DNA from: Ponticoccus alexandrii
GTDB lineage: Bacteria; Pseudomonadota; Alphaproteobacteria; Rhodobacterales; Rhodobacteraceae
Reading direction: 5' to 3'
DNA: 64,000 nt
Assembly: GCF_016806125.1 (NCBI RefSeq)
Contig: NZ_CP047166.1
Span: forward strand, 186,001-250,000
Positions 18,631-26,587 of the stretch are shown here, one piece after another (positions within the stretch are counted from its first letter, which is position 1; each line of letters opens with the position of its first letter). The notes below the pieces were generated by a model. It did no database searches. It was not told the origin of the DNA and saw nothing but the letters and a program-made list of their open reading frames with translations. The translations under genes and the position numbers were made by a program.

Positions 18631-18748
18631 CGACGTGCCGACGTGCCGACGTGCCGACGTGCCGACGTGCCGACGTGCCGACGTGCCGACGTGCCGACGT
18701 GCCGACGTGCCGACGTGCCGACGTGCCGACGTGCCGACGTGCCGACGT
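18631..18748. repeat. Tandem array of 8-bp unit CGACGTGC, 14.75 perfect copies
   Basis: Fourteen identical copies of CGACGTGC plus a six-base partial copy run without a mismatch just downstream of alkB. The perfect identity implies recent slippage and likely copy-number variation between strains. It sits in a non-coding stretch (18551-19072) that also holds the dispersed repeat at 18834. Because 24 nt equals three units, open frames cross it and translate as an octapeptide repeat, but nothing supports coding. Confidence 0.98.
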
Positions 18749-18833
18749 TTAGACGGTTAGACAGTGCCACTTTCAGACAATCCGACGTTCCAGCGAATCG
18801 CTCCTCGGGCAGTTCTGAGGTGTCCACCACCCG

Positions 18834-18994
18834 GCGCGGAATCAAGGCGAAGCCGCCGCGCATCGCCGGGCCGTCCGGGGGCCCGGCGATTTGGCTGCCG
18901 CCAGCGCGACCTGACTAAAGCCGTACGGACGTCGCAGGGATAAACTGCCTTCCTGACGCGGAGGATCGCCGGACCACGGCCCGACGCTGCGCGG
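18834..18994 (+). repeat. Dispersed palindromic repeat, copy A
   Basis: About 160 bp match, with scattered differences, the reverse complement of 48736-48900. Shared landmarks in order are AAGGCGNAGCCGCCGCG, a perfect 11-bp inverted repeat ATCGCCGGGCC/GGCCCGGCGAT (18862-18872 and 18880-18890), TTTGGCTG, GTACGGAC, GGGATAAACTGCCTTCCTGA and CCACGGCCCG. Loop bases differ while the arms are intact in both copies. No open frame is conserved between them, so this is a non-coding repeat rather than a gene remnant. Confidence 0.85.
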
Positions 18995-19072
18995 CTTGGG
19001 GTGCGTTGGTGACAGAGGCGCATATCGGTCTTTCGCAGGCGTGACGGACCGCGTTTCGACCCGTGCCGGCCG

Positions 19073-19666
19073 TCACTCGTCCAGCGTGCAGCAGCCGGAG
19101 TAAACCCGGTCCTCGCGCGACATGAACAGCGTCACGTCGAAACCGTACTCGCGGTCGGACATGCCGTCGTCGCAATAGGCGGGCATGATCATCCCGTCGA
19201 ACCGCCCCGCCGCGCCCTCTCCATGCAGCGTGTACTTCAGCGTGGGCGACCAGAGCCGTTGCAGAAGGCCCACGCCATAGGTCTCACCATCCATCACCTC
19301 GGGAGAGCGGTACAGTGCCGTCTGGCCGGGGCGGATCGAGAGGCTCCAGAACGGCTCCGTTCCGAAGCAGGTCAGGGCCTGCACATTGGGCAGATCGCCG
19401 TCCGCGCGCGGCGCGAGATAGCGCATGGAGGCCCAGCCCGTGCGCTCTTCGACGTTGAGGAAACCCCAGCCGTTCTCGACCCGCATCACCTCTATCGCGC
19501 GGGCGTCGAAGGCCAGTTCTCCCACGACGGGGGCCTGCGCTGAGGGCGCCTCTCGCACGTTCAGCCTGTCGTTCGAGGCGACGCCGGTCACGTCGTGCAG
19601 GCGCGGGTAGTCCTGCGCCGAGGCGGGCAGGGCCAGCGTGGCCAGCAGCAGGGCGAGACGCAGCAT
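19073..19666 (-). CDS. Secreted SH3-domain/COG3650-like protein, paralog 2
   Basis: The 197-aa product has a signal peptide (MLRLALLLATLALPASA-QD). Residues about 25-88 are a bacterial SH3 domain (LNVREAP...NGWGFLNV...GWASMRYL), usually a cell-wall-binding module. The C-terminal half carries CFGTEPFWSL, CDDGMSDREYG and a terminal SGCC pair, resembling the COG3650 group of predicted lipoproteins/periplasmic proteins. It overlaps its paralog by TGATG, so the two are co-translated. Probably a periplasmic envelope protein; substrate unknown. Confidence 0.85.
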   Translation of the reverse strand: MLRLALLLATLALPASAQDYPRLHDVTGVASNDRLNVREAPSAQAPVVGELAFDARAIEVMRVENGWGFLNVEERTGWASMRYLAPRADGDLPNVQALTCFGTEPFWSLSIRPGQTALYRSPEVMDGETYGVGLLQRLWSPTLKYTLHGEGAAGRFDGMIMPAYCDDGMSDREYGFDVTLFMSREDRVYSGCCTLDE

Positions 19667-20262
19667 CAGTCCATGTCCAGCGTGCAGCAGCCGGAATAGA
19701 CCTGCGTGTCATAGCCGCCGATCACCACGGTCCCCGTCAGGCCGAAGAGATTGTCGGACATGCCGTCCGAGCACTGCCCCTCGCCGACGATGACGATGAT
19801 GTTCTCGCCCATCTTCGACCCCAGCGCGGCGAAAGGCTGAAACCGCCCCGACGCGGTGGTCAGCGGGCTGACGGAAAAGGCCTTCTCGACCCCCTCGGGC
19901 ACGGAAAACACCGCGCTTTCGCCCTGCGTCAGTTCCAGCGACCAGAAGGGCTCCGTCCCGAAGCAGTCCACCACCGCGGCATCGGGCAGGGCGCTGCCCT
20001 CGACCCGGGCGAGGAAATCCAGCGAGGCCCAGCCCGACTGGCCGTCGACGTTCACGCGGCCCCAGCCGTTCTCCTCTGCCAGCACCTCGATCCCTTCGGC
20101 GTCGGGCGCCAGCGTGCCGACCATATTGGCATCCGCCATGGGGCGGGTGCGGACGTTCAGGACGTCGTCCGAGGCAACCCCGGTCACGTCATAGAGCGCG
20201 GGGAAATCCTGCGCATGCGCTGCCCCGGCGAGCAGCAGGAAGACTGCGATTCTTGAAAACAT
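19666..20262 (-). CDS. Secreted SH3-domain/COG3650-like protein, paralog 1
   Basis: The 198-aa product is the upstream member of a tandem pair. It has a signal peptide (MFSRIAVFLLLAGAAHA-QD), an SH3 domain (about 25-90) starting LYDVTGVASDDVLNVR, and the same C-terminal signatures as its neighbour: CFGTEPFWSLEL, CSDGMSDNLFG and YSGCCTLD. The architecture is the same end to end, so the pair arose by tandem duplication and has since diverged clearly. The start at 20262 is supported by AAGGA before the ATG and by the signal peptide; 14 more open codons upstream are ignored. Confidence 0.87.
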   Translation of the reverse strand: MFSRIAVFLLLAGAAHAQDFPALYDVTGVASDDVLNVRTRPMADANMVGTLAPDAEGIEVLAEENGWGRVNVDGQSGWASLDFLARVEGSALPDAAVVDCFGTEPFWSLELTQGESAVFSVPEGVEKAFSVSPLTTASGRFQPFAALGSKMGENIIVIVGEGQCSDGMSDNLFGLTGTVVIGGYDTQVYSGCCTLDMD

Positions 20263-20307
20263 GTACTGTCCTTTCACGGGCGCGACGGCCCCGGACAGGC
20301 GCACCGT

Positions 20308-21138
20308 CTAGCGGCGGGCGTTCCACGAGGCAGAGGCGTGTTTGCGGGTGTAGAACTCACCCATCAGGCCGATCATGAGAAGAACGATAGACAGGTAGAG
20401 GGCATATTCCCAGTTGGAATTCCGGGGGTTGTAATCCACGAAAGCGTAACCACGGGACTGATCGATGGTGTGGAACAGTGGGTTCCAGTCGAACATCACC
20501 AGCATGTAGGTGGGCAGCGTATTGGCCACGAACATCTTGCCCGAGGCGATCATGTTGGCGCGCTGGTAGATCGTCGTCAGGATGCTGACCGGCGTCGGGA
20601 ACCACGGCTTGATCGCCAGCACCACCATGCCGATCGCCGCCCCCGAGAACCACGACAGCAGAAGCATGGCAAGGCAGCCGATCGGGTCGTGGATGTCCTG
20701 CATGACAAAGGGGTTGAAGGCCACGTCGTAGATGAACAGGATCGCCATCAGCGACAGCACCTGGATATACAGCGACGACAGCATCGCCGAGATGATGGCG
20801 ATCATCGTGTTCATCGGCGCGTGCTGCATCATCGGGCTGGCGGGCCCCTCTGACCCGGCGACCGCGCCCAGCGTCTTGGTATGCGTCATGTAGAGGAAGA
20901 CGCCCGTCATGATGTAGACGAGGAAGTCGCCCCGCAACGCCGAGCCGCGCATCCCGAGGATCAGGAACATGAAGTAGAAGGCCAGCACGAAGATGATCGT
21001 CTGGAGCATGTTCATGAAGATCGCCATGAAGGCGTTGTTGTGGGTCTTGCGCACCGACCGCACGGAGTTGTGGTAGATCAGCTCGGCGATATAGACGGCG
21101 GATTCCAGCCGCGAGCGGGGTTTGGCGGTCTCGAACAT
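20308..21138 (-). CDS. ABC-2 type polysaccharide export permease (KpsM/Wzm-like)
   Basis: The 276-aa inner-membrane protein has about six hydrophobic segments (FMAIFMNMLQTIIFVLAFYF, FLVYIMTGVFLYM, AIISAMLSSLYIQVLSLMAI, GCLAMLLLSWFSGAAIGMVV, YALYLSIVLLMIGLM) and a cytoplasmic N-terminus, as in KpsM/Wzm capsule and O-antigen exporters. It would pair with a KpsT-type ATPase, but none is adjacent in this window. The start at 21138 (MFETAKPRSRLES) is preferred to the open extension upstream. It is divergent from cysQ and the glycosyltransferase cluster. Confidence 0.85.
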   Translation of the reverse strand: MFETAKPRSRLESAVYIAELIYHNSVRSVRKTHNNAFMAIFMNMLQTIIFVLAFYFMFLILGMRGSALRGDFLVYIMTGVFLYMTHTKTLGAVAGSEGPASPMMQHAPMNTMIAIISAMLSSLYIQVLSLMAILFIYDVAFNPFVMQDIHDPIGCLAMLLLSWFSGAAIGMVVLAIKPWFPTPVSILTTIYQRANMIASGKMFVANTLPTYMLVMFDWNPLFHTIDQSRGYAFVDYNPRNSNWEYALYLSIVLLMIGLMGEFYTRKHASASWNARR

Positions 21139-21295
21139 GGGTCGCGGGTCTCCGGTCTGCTCGTGGATGCCCCCCGGGATCTGTTGTCCCTGCCTCGGGC
21201 GGTGCGGCGCTTGCCGTTCTGGTTGATCCGAACCATAAGCGGAATGGGTTTTCAAATCAATGAATCCGCGTGGTCGCGCGGGCGGGAGCTTTGCC

Positions 21296-22093
21296 ATGAA
21301 CTATTCCGAACTGACCACCGTGCTGCGCCGGTTGGCGCTGGAGGCAGGCGACAAAATCATGGCGATCTACGAGGCGGATGATTTCGAGGTGAAGTCGAAG
21401 TCCGACGACAGCCCGGTGACAGAGGCGGACGAGGCGGCGGACGCACTGATTTCTGCCGGTCTGCGCGCGGCCTTTCCCGACATGCCGCTGGTCACCGAAG
21501 AGCAGGCCGACAGCCACGATCTGGACGCGATGACCTTCCTGATTGTCGATCCGCTGGACGGCACCAAGGAATTCGTCAAGCGGCGCGGCGATTTCACCGT
21601 CAATATCGCGTTGGTCGAGGACGGCGTGCCGACGCGCGGCGTCGTCTATGCCCCGGCGCGCGGGCGGATGTTCTACACCGACAGCGTCGGCAACTCGGTC
21701 GAGGAAATCGGTCCCTTCGACAAGGACGAGCCGGGTGAGACGAAGCGGATCAAGGTGTCGGAGCCGAACAAGCACGCGCTTCTGGTCGTCGCCTCGAAGT
21801 CGCACCGCGATCAGGCGACTGACGATTACATCAACCTCTACGAGGTCGCGGACGCCAAGAGCGCCGGGTCTTCGCTGAAGTTCTGCCTTGTCGCCACCGG
21901 CGAGGCAGACATCTACCCCCGCCTCGGGCGGACCATGGAATGGGACACGGCCGCCGGCCACGCGGTGCTGAACGGCGCGGGCGGGCGCGTGGTGCGCTTC
22001 GACGATCACACGCCGCTGGCCTATGGCAAGGAGGGTTTTGCCAACCCCTTCTTCATCGCCTACGCGCCGGGGGTCGAGCTGAAGCAGGGCTGA
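21296..22093 (+). CDS. cysQ: 3'(2'),5'-bisphosphate nucleotidase CysQ
   Basis: The 265-aa magnesium-dependent, lithium-sensitive phosphatase converts PAP (adenosine 3',5'-bisphosphate) to AMP. Inositol-monophosphatase-family motifs are present: DSPVTEADEAAD (about 41-52), the metal site DPLDGTKEF (about 86-94) and the C-terminal EWDTAAGHAVL. PAP is the by-product of sulfotransferases and of PAPS reduction. Its place at the head of a cluster ending in a sulfotransferase fits PAP removal during glycan sulfation. The start is set by GGGAG eight bases before the ATG. Confidence 0.95.
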   Translation: MNYSELTTVLRRLALEAGDKIMAIYEADDFEVKSKSDDSPVTEADEAADALISAGLRAAFPDMPLVTEEQADSHDLDAMTFLIVDPLDGTKEFVKRRGDFTVNIALVEDGVPTRGVVYAPARGRMFYTDSVGNSVEEIGPFDKDEPGETKRIKVSEPNKHALLVVASKSHRDQATDDYINLYEVADAKSAGSSLKFCLVATGEADIYPRLGRTMEWDTAAGHAVLNGAGGRVVRFDDHTPLAYGKEGFANPFFIAYAPGVELKQG

Positions 22094-22097
22094 TGCG

Positions 22098-23324
22098 GTG
22101 ACCGGCCCGGTCAGCGTCAGCGTCGTCATCGTCAGCCGCGACAGACCGGCGGCGCTGAAACGTTGCCTGACCGGCATCGCACAACTGGACTACCCGGGCT
22201 TCGAGGTGATCGTCGTGGCCTGCCCCGCCGGGATCGCGGTGGCACGCGCGCGGCCCGATGCGGAACACCTGAAGCTTGTCCCCTTCGACGCTCCCAACAT
22301 CTCTGCCGCGCGCAACGCGGGGCTGGGGGCGGCGGCGGGCGAGGTCGTGGCCTTCATCGACGACGACGCGGTGCCGGAACCGCTCTGGCTGCGCCACCTC
22401 TGCGCGCCCTTCTCCGAAGACATCGCCGCCGCCGGGGGCTACGTGCTGGGCCGCAACGGTATTTCCTTCCAGTGGCGGGCGCGCAGCGTCGACCGGCTGG
22501 GCGTGGCGCGGGACATGGACTTGCCGGGAGAGTTGCCGCAGATTCTGCAGCCGACCGGCGACCGGGCGATCAAGACCGAGGGCACGAATATGGCCCTGCG
22601 CCGTGCCGTGCTGGCGGCGCTGGGGGGCTTCGACCCGGCCTTCCACTTCTACCTCGACGAAACGGACCTCAACATGCGCCTTGCCCGCGCGGGGCTGACG
22701 ACCGCCATCGTGCCGCTGGCGCAGGTTCACCACGGGTTTGCCGAAAGCAACCGCCGCGCGCCGGACCGGACCCCGCGCGACCTGTTCCAGATCGGTGCCT
22801 CGCAGCGGATGTTCCTGCGCAAGCACTGTCCGCCGTCGCAGCAGGACGAGGCCTGGCAGGCGTTCCGGGCAGCACAGCGCAGGCGCCTGCTGGGCTACAT
22901 GCAGCGCGGTCCGCTGGACCCGCCCGGCCTGCTGCGCCTGATGCACAGCCTCGACCGGGGCGGGGCAGAGGGGCTGCGGCGGGACACCGGACCGCTTCAG
23001 GCCGTTTGCGACGCGCAGGCCCCGTTTCTGCCCTATCCTTCGGCAGAGGGCGCGCAAAGGGCCTGTTTTTCAGGCAGACCGTGGCAGGCCCGCACCCTGA
23101 GGCGGCGCGCGGCAGAGGCCGTCGCCCGGGGGCAGGTCGCCACGCTTTTCCTGCTGTCGCCCACGGCGCTTTACCACCGCGTTTCCTTAACGGAGTCAGG
23201 GGTCTGGGAGCACCGCGGCGGCCTGTTCGGGCGAAGCCTGCGACGCGGCCCGCTGGTGCGCCTCTGGCGCTTCCGGCGCCGCGTTACGGTGGAAATGGAA
23301 CGGATCGCGGCAGTGAGAGGTTAA
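22098..23324 (+). CDS. Family 2 glycosyltransferase
   Basis: The 408-aa product opens VSVSVVIVSRDRPAALKRCL, a GT-A nucleotide-sugar-binding start, with the metal-binding DxD-type motif in FIDDDAVPEP (about 91-100) and the acceptor-side YLDETDLNMRLARAGL (ED/DxD variant) near 185-200. The C-terminal 170 residues are Arg-rich and not recognisable. It begins with GTG four nt after the cysQ stop, so the two are coupled. Sugar donor and acceptor cannot be read from sequence; a role in the surface polysaccharide is inferred from neighbours. Confidence 0.88.
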   Translation: MTGPVSVSVVIVSRDRPAALKRCLTGIAQLDYPGFEVIVVACPAGIAVARARPDAEHLKLVPFDAPNISAARNAGLGAAAGEVVAFIDDDAVPEPLWLRHLCAPFSEDIAAAGGYVLGRNGISFQWRARSVDRLGVARDMDLPGELPQILQPTGDRAIKTEGTNMALRRAVLAALGGFDPAFHFYLDETDLNMRLARAGLTTAIVPLAQVHHGFAESNRRAPDRTPRDLFQIGASQRMFLRKHCPPSQQDEAWQAFRAAQRRRLLGYMQRGPLDPPGLLRLMHSLDRGGAEGLRRDTGPLQAVCDAQAPFLPYPSAEGAQRACFSGRPWQARTLRRRAAEAVARGQVATLFLLSPTALYHRVSLTESGVWEHRGGLFGRSLRRGPLVRLWRFRRRVTVEMERIAAVRG

Positions 23325-23477
23325 AGCAGCGTTGCCCGAGGTATGATCTGCCCGGCATAAGCGGTTTTCCGTAAAAAAATCCGGTTCGCGCCTTTCGCAG
23401 GCGCAGTATTGACCCGAACCGTGTATAACGGCACGAAATGGTATCGCCAGCCGATCTGGCACGAAAGGAGCATTCGC

Positions 23478-24368
23478 ATGCGCAAGAAGGTCACCAAGGC
23501 AATCTTTCCTGTTGCGGGCCTTGGCACCCGGTTCCTTCCGGCGACCAAGTCGGTCCCGAAGGAGATCATGACGCTGGTCGACCGGCCTCTGGTCCAATAC
23601 GCCATCGACGAATGCCGCGCTGCCGGCATCAAGGAATTCATCTTCGTCACCGCGCGCGGCAAGTCGGCGCTGGAGGATTACTTCGACCACGCGCCGCACC
23701 TGGAACAGGAGCTGCGCAAGAAGGACAAGACGGAGCTTCTGGAGGTTCTCAAGACCACCAACATGGACTCGGGCGAGATCGCCTATATCCGTCAGGCCAA
23801 GGCGCTGGGTCTGGGGCACGCGATCTGGTGCGCACGCCGTCTGGTGCACAACGAGCCCTTTGCCGTGGTGCTGCCCGACGACGTGATCGCCGCTGAGAAG
23901 CCCTGCCTTCAGCAGATGATCGAGGCCTACGAGGAAACCGGCGGCAGCATGGTCGCGGCGATGGAAGTGCCGCAGGACAAGACCAGCGCCTATGGTGTGC
24001 TCGACGTGGCAGAGGACATGGGCGCCATGGTCAAGGTCAAGGGCATGGTCGAAAAGCCCAAGTCCGAGGACGCGCCGTCCAACCTTGCGGTCATCGGGCG
24101 CTACGTGCTGTCGCCCAACGTTTTCAGGCACCTCAACAAGATGAAGACCGGCGCGGGCGGCGAGGTTCAGCTGACCGATGCCATCGCCGAGGAAATCGAC
24201 GGTGACGGCGTCTATGGTTACCGCTTCCGCGGCCAGCGCTTCGACTGCGGGTCCAAGGCGGGTTTCCTTCAGGCCACCGTTGCCTTCGGCCTTGCGCGCG
24301 AGGATCTGCGCGGCGATCTTGAGGCCTACCTGCAAGAGGTCATGACCTCGAAGAAAGCAGCCGAGTAA
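23478..24368 (+). CDS. galU: UTP--glucose-1-phosphate uridylyltransferase GalU
   Basis: The 296-aa enzyme makes UDP-glucose from UTP and glucose-1-phosphate. The nucleotide-binding signature FPVAGLGTRFLPATKSVPKE is at the N-terminus (about 10-29), followed by PLVQYAIDECRAAG and, further on, GLGHAIWCAR, the aspartate motif VVLPDDVI and VEKPK. The start is chosen for AAAGGAG seven bases before ATG 23478. With galE 7 nt downstream it supplies UDP-glucose and UDP-galactose to the glycosyltransferases beside it. Confidence 0.97.
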   Translation: MRKKVTKAIFPVAGLGTRFLPATKSVPKEIMTLVDRPLVQYAIDECRAAGIKEFIFVTARGKSALEDYFDHAPHLEQELRKKDKTELLEVLKTTNMDSGEIAYIRQAKALGLGHAIWCARRLVHNEPFAVVLPDDVIAAEKPCLQQMIEAYEETGGSMVAAMEVPQDKTSAYGVLDVAEDMGAMVKVKGMVEKPKSEDAPSNLAVIGRYVLSPNVFRHLNKMKTGAGGEVQLTDAIAEEIDGDGVYGYRFRGQRFDCGSKAGFLQATVAFGLAREDLRGDLEAYLQEVMTSKKAAE

Positions 24369-24375
24369 CAGCAGC

Positions 24376-25359
24376 GTGACCACAGTTCTCGTGACGGGCG
24401 GGGCTGGCTACATCGGAAGCCACGCCTGCAAGGCCTTGAAGGCCGCGGGTTTTACGCCCGTGGTCTTCGACAATCTCTCGACGGGCTGGAAGGATGCCGT
24501 GAAATTCGGCCCCTTCGAGCAAGGCGATCTGACCGACCGGGCCCGGCTGGACGCGGTCTTTCAGCGGTGGCAGCCCGTGGCGGTCCTGCATTTCGCCGCC
24601 CTCAGCCAGGTCGGCGAGGCCATGGCCAAGCCCGGCCTCTACTGGCGCAACAACGTCTGCGGGTCGCTTACGCTGATCGAGGCGGCGGTGGCGGCAGGCT
24701 GCATGGACTTCGTCTTTTCCTCGACCTGCGCGACCTACGGCGAGCATGACAATGTCGTTCTCGACGAGGGCACCCCGCAGGAGCCCCTGAATGCCTATGG
24801 CGCGTCGAAGCGCGCGGTAGAGGATATCCTGCGCGACTTCGAAGCGGCCTTCGGGCTGCGGCACGTCATCTTCCGCTATTTCAACGTGGCGGGCGCCGAC
24901 CCGGAGGGCGAGATCGGAGAGCATCACCGCCCGGAAACCCACCTGATCCCGGTGATGCTGGAGGCCGTGGACGGCCTGCGCCCCGGCCTGACGATCCACG
25001 GCACCGACTACGATACGCCGGACGGCACCTGCATCCGCGATTACGTGCATGTCTGCGATCTGGTCGATGCCCATGTCCTTGGTCTGAAGTGGTTGCAGGG
25101 CGGCAAGGGCAGCCGCGTCTTCAACCTTGGCACCGGCAAGGGGTTTTCCGTGCGCGAGGTGATCGAGGCGGCGGGCCATGTCACCAACGCCCCGGTGCCC
25201 TGGACCGAAGGCCCCCGCCGCGCCGGGGATGCGACAAAGCTGGTCTCGGGTTCTGTCCGGGCGGGCGATGAACTGGGCTGGCGCCCGGACCGCTCGACCA
25301 TGCAACAGATGATCGCGGACGCCTGGCGCTGGCACAAGAATGGCCATTACGACGGCTGA
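24376..25359 (+). CDS. galE: UDP-glucose 4-epimerase GalE
   Basis: The 327-aa short-chain dehydrogenase/reductase-type enzyme interconverts UDP-glucose and UDP-galactose. It shows the NAD-binding VTGGAGYIGSHACKAL (about 5-20), the catalytic Ser/Thr region SSTCATYGE, the YxxxK pair in YGASKRAVE, and YFNVAGADPEGEIGE. It starts with GTG 7 nt after galU and ends inside the next gene (20-bp overlap), so galU-galE and the following glycosyltransferase form one transcription unit. Confidence 0.96.
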   Translation: MTTVLVTGGAGYIGSHACKALKAAGFTPVVFDNLSTGWKDAVKFGPFEQGDLTDRARLDAVFQRWQPVAVLHFAALSQVGEAMAKPGLYWRNNVCGSLTLIEAAVAAGCMDFVFSSTCATYGEHDNVVLDEGTPQEPLNAYGASKRAVEDILRDFEAAFGLRHVIFRYFNVAGADPEGEIGEHHRPETHLIPVMLEAVDGLRPGLTIHGTDYDTPDGTCIRDYVHVCDLVDAHVLGLKWLQGGKGSRVFNLGTGKGFSVREVIEAAGHVTNAPVPWTEGPRRAGDATKLVSGSVRAGDELGWRPDRSTMQQMIADAWRWHKNGHYDG

Positions 25360-26536
25360 TCCCATCCGCCTGCTGGACCTGACGCGGCTGGTCAGCCGCG
25401 CCGGGCGGCCGCTGACCGGGGTGGACCGGGTGGAATACGCCTGGCTCGATCACCTGTGCGGGCTTGGTCTTCCGTTCTACGGGCTGGCACGGACCTCTCT
25501 GGGTTACGTGCTGCTCGATGCACGGGGCTGCTCGGCCTTGCGGGACCGCGTGCGGGATGGCAAATGGGGGCCAGCGGACCCGCTGTCGCGGCTGGTGCGC
25601 GGGATCGACCCCGGACGCGCCCGAGCCGAGGCCGACCTGCGGCGCCTCTGCATCGCGCGCTGCGTGAAACCGCTGCTGGGCCGGATGCTGCGCCGCCACC
25701 TGCCGCGCGGGGTGCATTACGTGAACCTTGGCCACACCAACCTGACCGACCGCGTGATCGCCGCGCTGAAATCGCGGGAGTCCCGGATCGCGGTGCTGGT
25801 GCACGACACGATCCCGCTGGACGCTCCGCAGTACCAGCGCCCCGGCGCGGTCGACCGTTTCGCCGCCTTCCTTGCGCGCGTGGGGCGCTGCGCCGACGCG
25901 GTGATCTGCAATTCGGAACAGACCCGCGCGGACGTCGCGCGCCACCTTGGCACCGCCATGCCCGAGGCCGTTGTGGCGCCGCTGGGCATCGACGTGGCCG
26001 CGCCCGGGGTGCCGCCCGAGGGCCCTTGGACACAGCCCTACTTCGTCACCGTGGGCACCATCGAGCCGCGCAAGAACCACGCCCTTCTGCTGGACCTCTG
26101 GCCCGAGATCCCCGACGCGCACCTGCTGATCTGCGGATCGCGGGGCTGGGAAAACCACCGGACCTTCGCCCGTCTCGACGCCCGGCCCAAGCGTGTCCAC
26201 GAACTTCCGGGGCTCAGCGATACGCAGATCGCGGCCTTGCTGGCTGGCAGCGCCGGGATGCTCTTTCCCAGCCTCGCCGAAGGTTACGGCCTGCCACCGG
26301 CAGAGGCGGCGGCCCTTGGCGTTCCGGTCCTGTGCAACGATCTTCCGATATACCGGGAAGTCTTGGGAAACATTCCCGTTTACGCCGATGCTTCCGACCG
26401 CTATCTTTGGCGCAACAAAATAAGAGAGATGGCGGCGCACCATCGGGCAGGACAAGATGGCCGGGGGCAGGCAGCCCCGATATTCGACCCACCCACGTGG
26501 GAGTCGCATTTCAACAAGGCCTTAACCCTGATCTGA
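25340..26536 (+). CDS. Family 1 (GT4-like) glycosyltransferase
   Basis: The 398-aa GT-B enzyme has the typical donor-binding C-terminal domain: TVGTIEPRKNHALLL (about 235-249) and the E-x7-E motif in EGYGLPPAEAAALGVPVL (about 316-333). The N-terminal domain has an acceptor-side VLVHDTIPLDAP and CNSEQTR as in mannosyl-/glucosyltransferases of O-antigen and exopolysaccharide clusters. Its ATG lies 20 bp before the galE stop, in another frame. Donor sugar unknown. Confidence 0.9.
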   Translation: MAITTADPIRLLDLTRLVSRAGRPLTGVDRVEYAWLDHLCGLGLPFYGLARTSLGYVLLDARGCSALRDRVRDGKWGPADPLSRLVRGIDPGRARAEADLRRLCIARCVKPLLGRMLRRHLPRGVHYVNLGHTNLTDRVIAALKSRESRIAVLVHDTIPLDAPQYQRPGAVDRFAAFLARVGRCADAVICNSEQTRADVARHLGTAMPEAVVAPLGIDVAAPGVPPEGPWTQPYFVTVGTIEPRKNHALLLDLWPEIPDAHLLICGSRGWENHRTFARLDARPKRVHELPGLSDTQIAALLAGSAGMLFPSLAEGYGLPPAEAAALGVPVLCNDLPIYREVLGNIPVYADASDRYLWRNKIREMAAHHRAGQDGRGQAAPIFDPPTWESHFNKALTLI

Positions 26537-26587
26537 TAGCTGCGCCTTTGGCTGGTCGGGACGCCGACCTTATGGGATGGTCTGTTC

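Noticed and set aside
18631-18748. CRISPR-like array
   Set aside because: Units are 8 bp and contiguous, with no spacers, so it is a plain tandem repeat; no cas genes are in the window.
18547-18918. Possible gene with an octapeptide repeat (DVPTCRRA) over the tandem array
   Set aside because: Three 8-bp units make 24 nt, so every frame stays open by arithmetic. No ribosome site and no sequence character outside the repeat.
23405-23430. Promoter TTGACC/TATAAC upstream of galU
   Set aside because: The two hexamers are only 9 bp apart, too close for a sigma-70 promoter.
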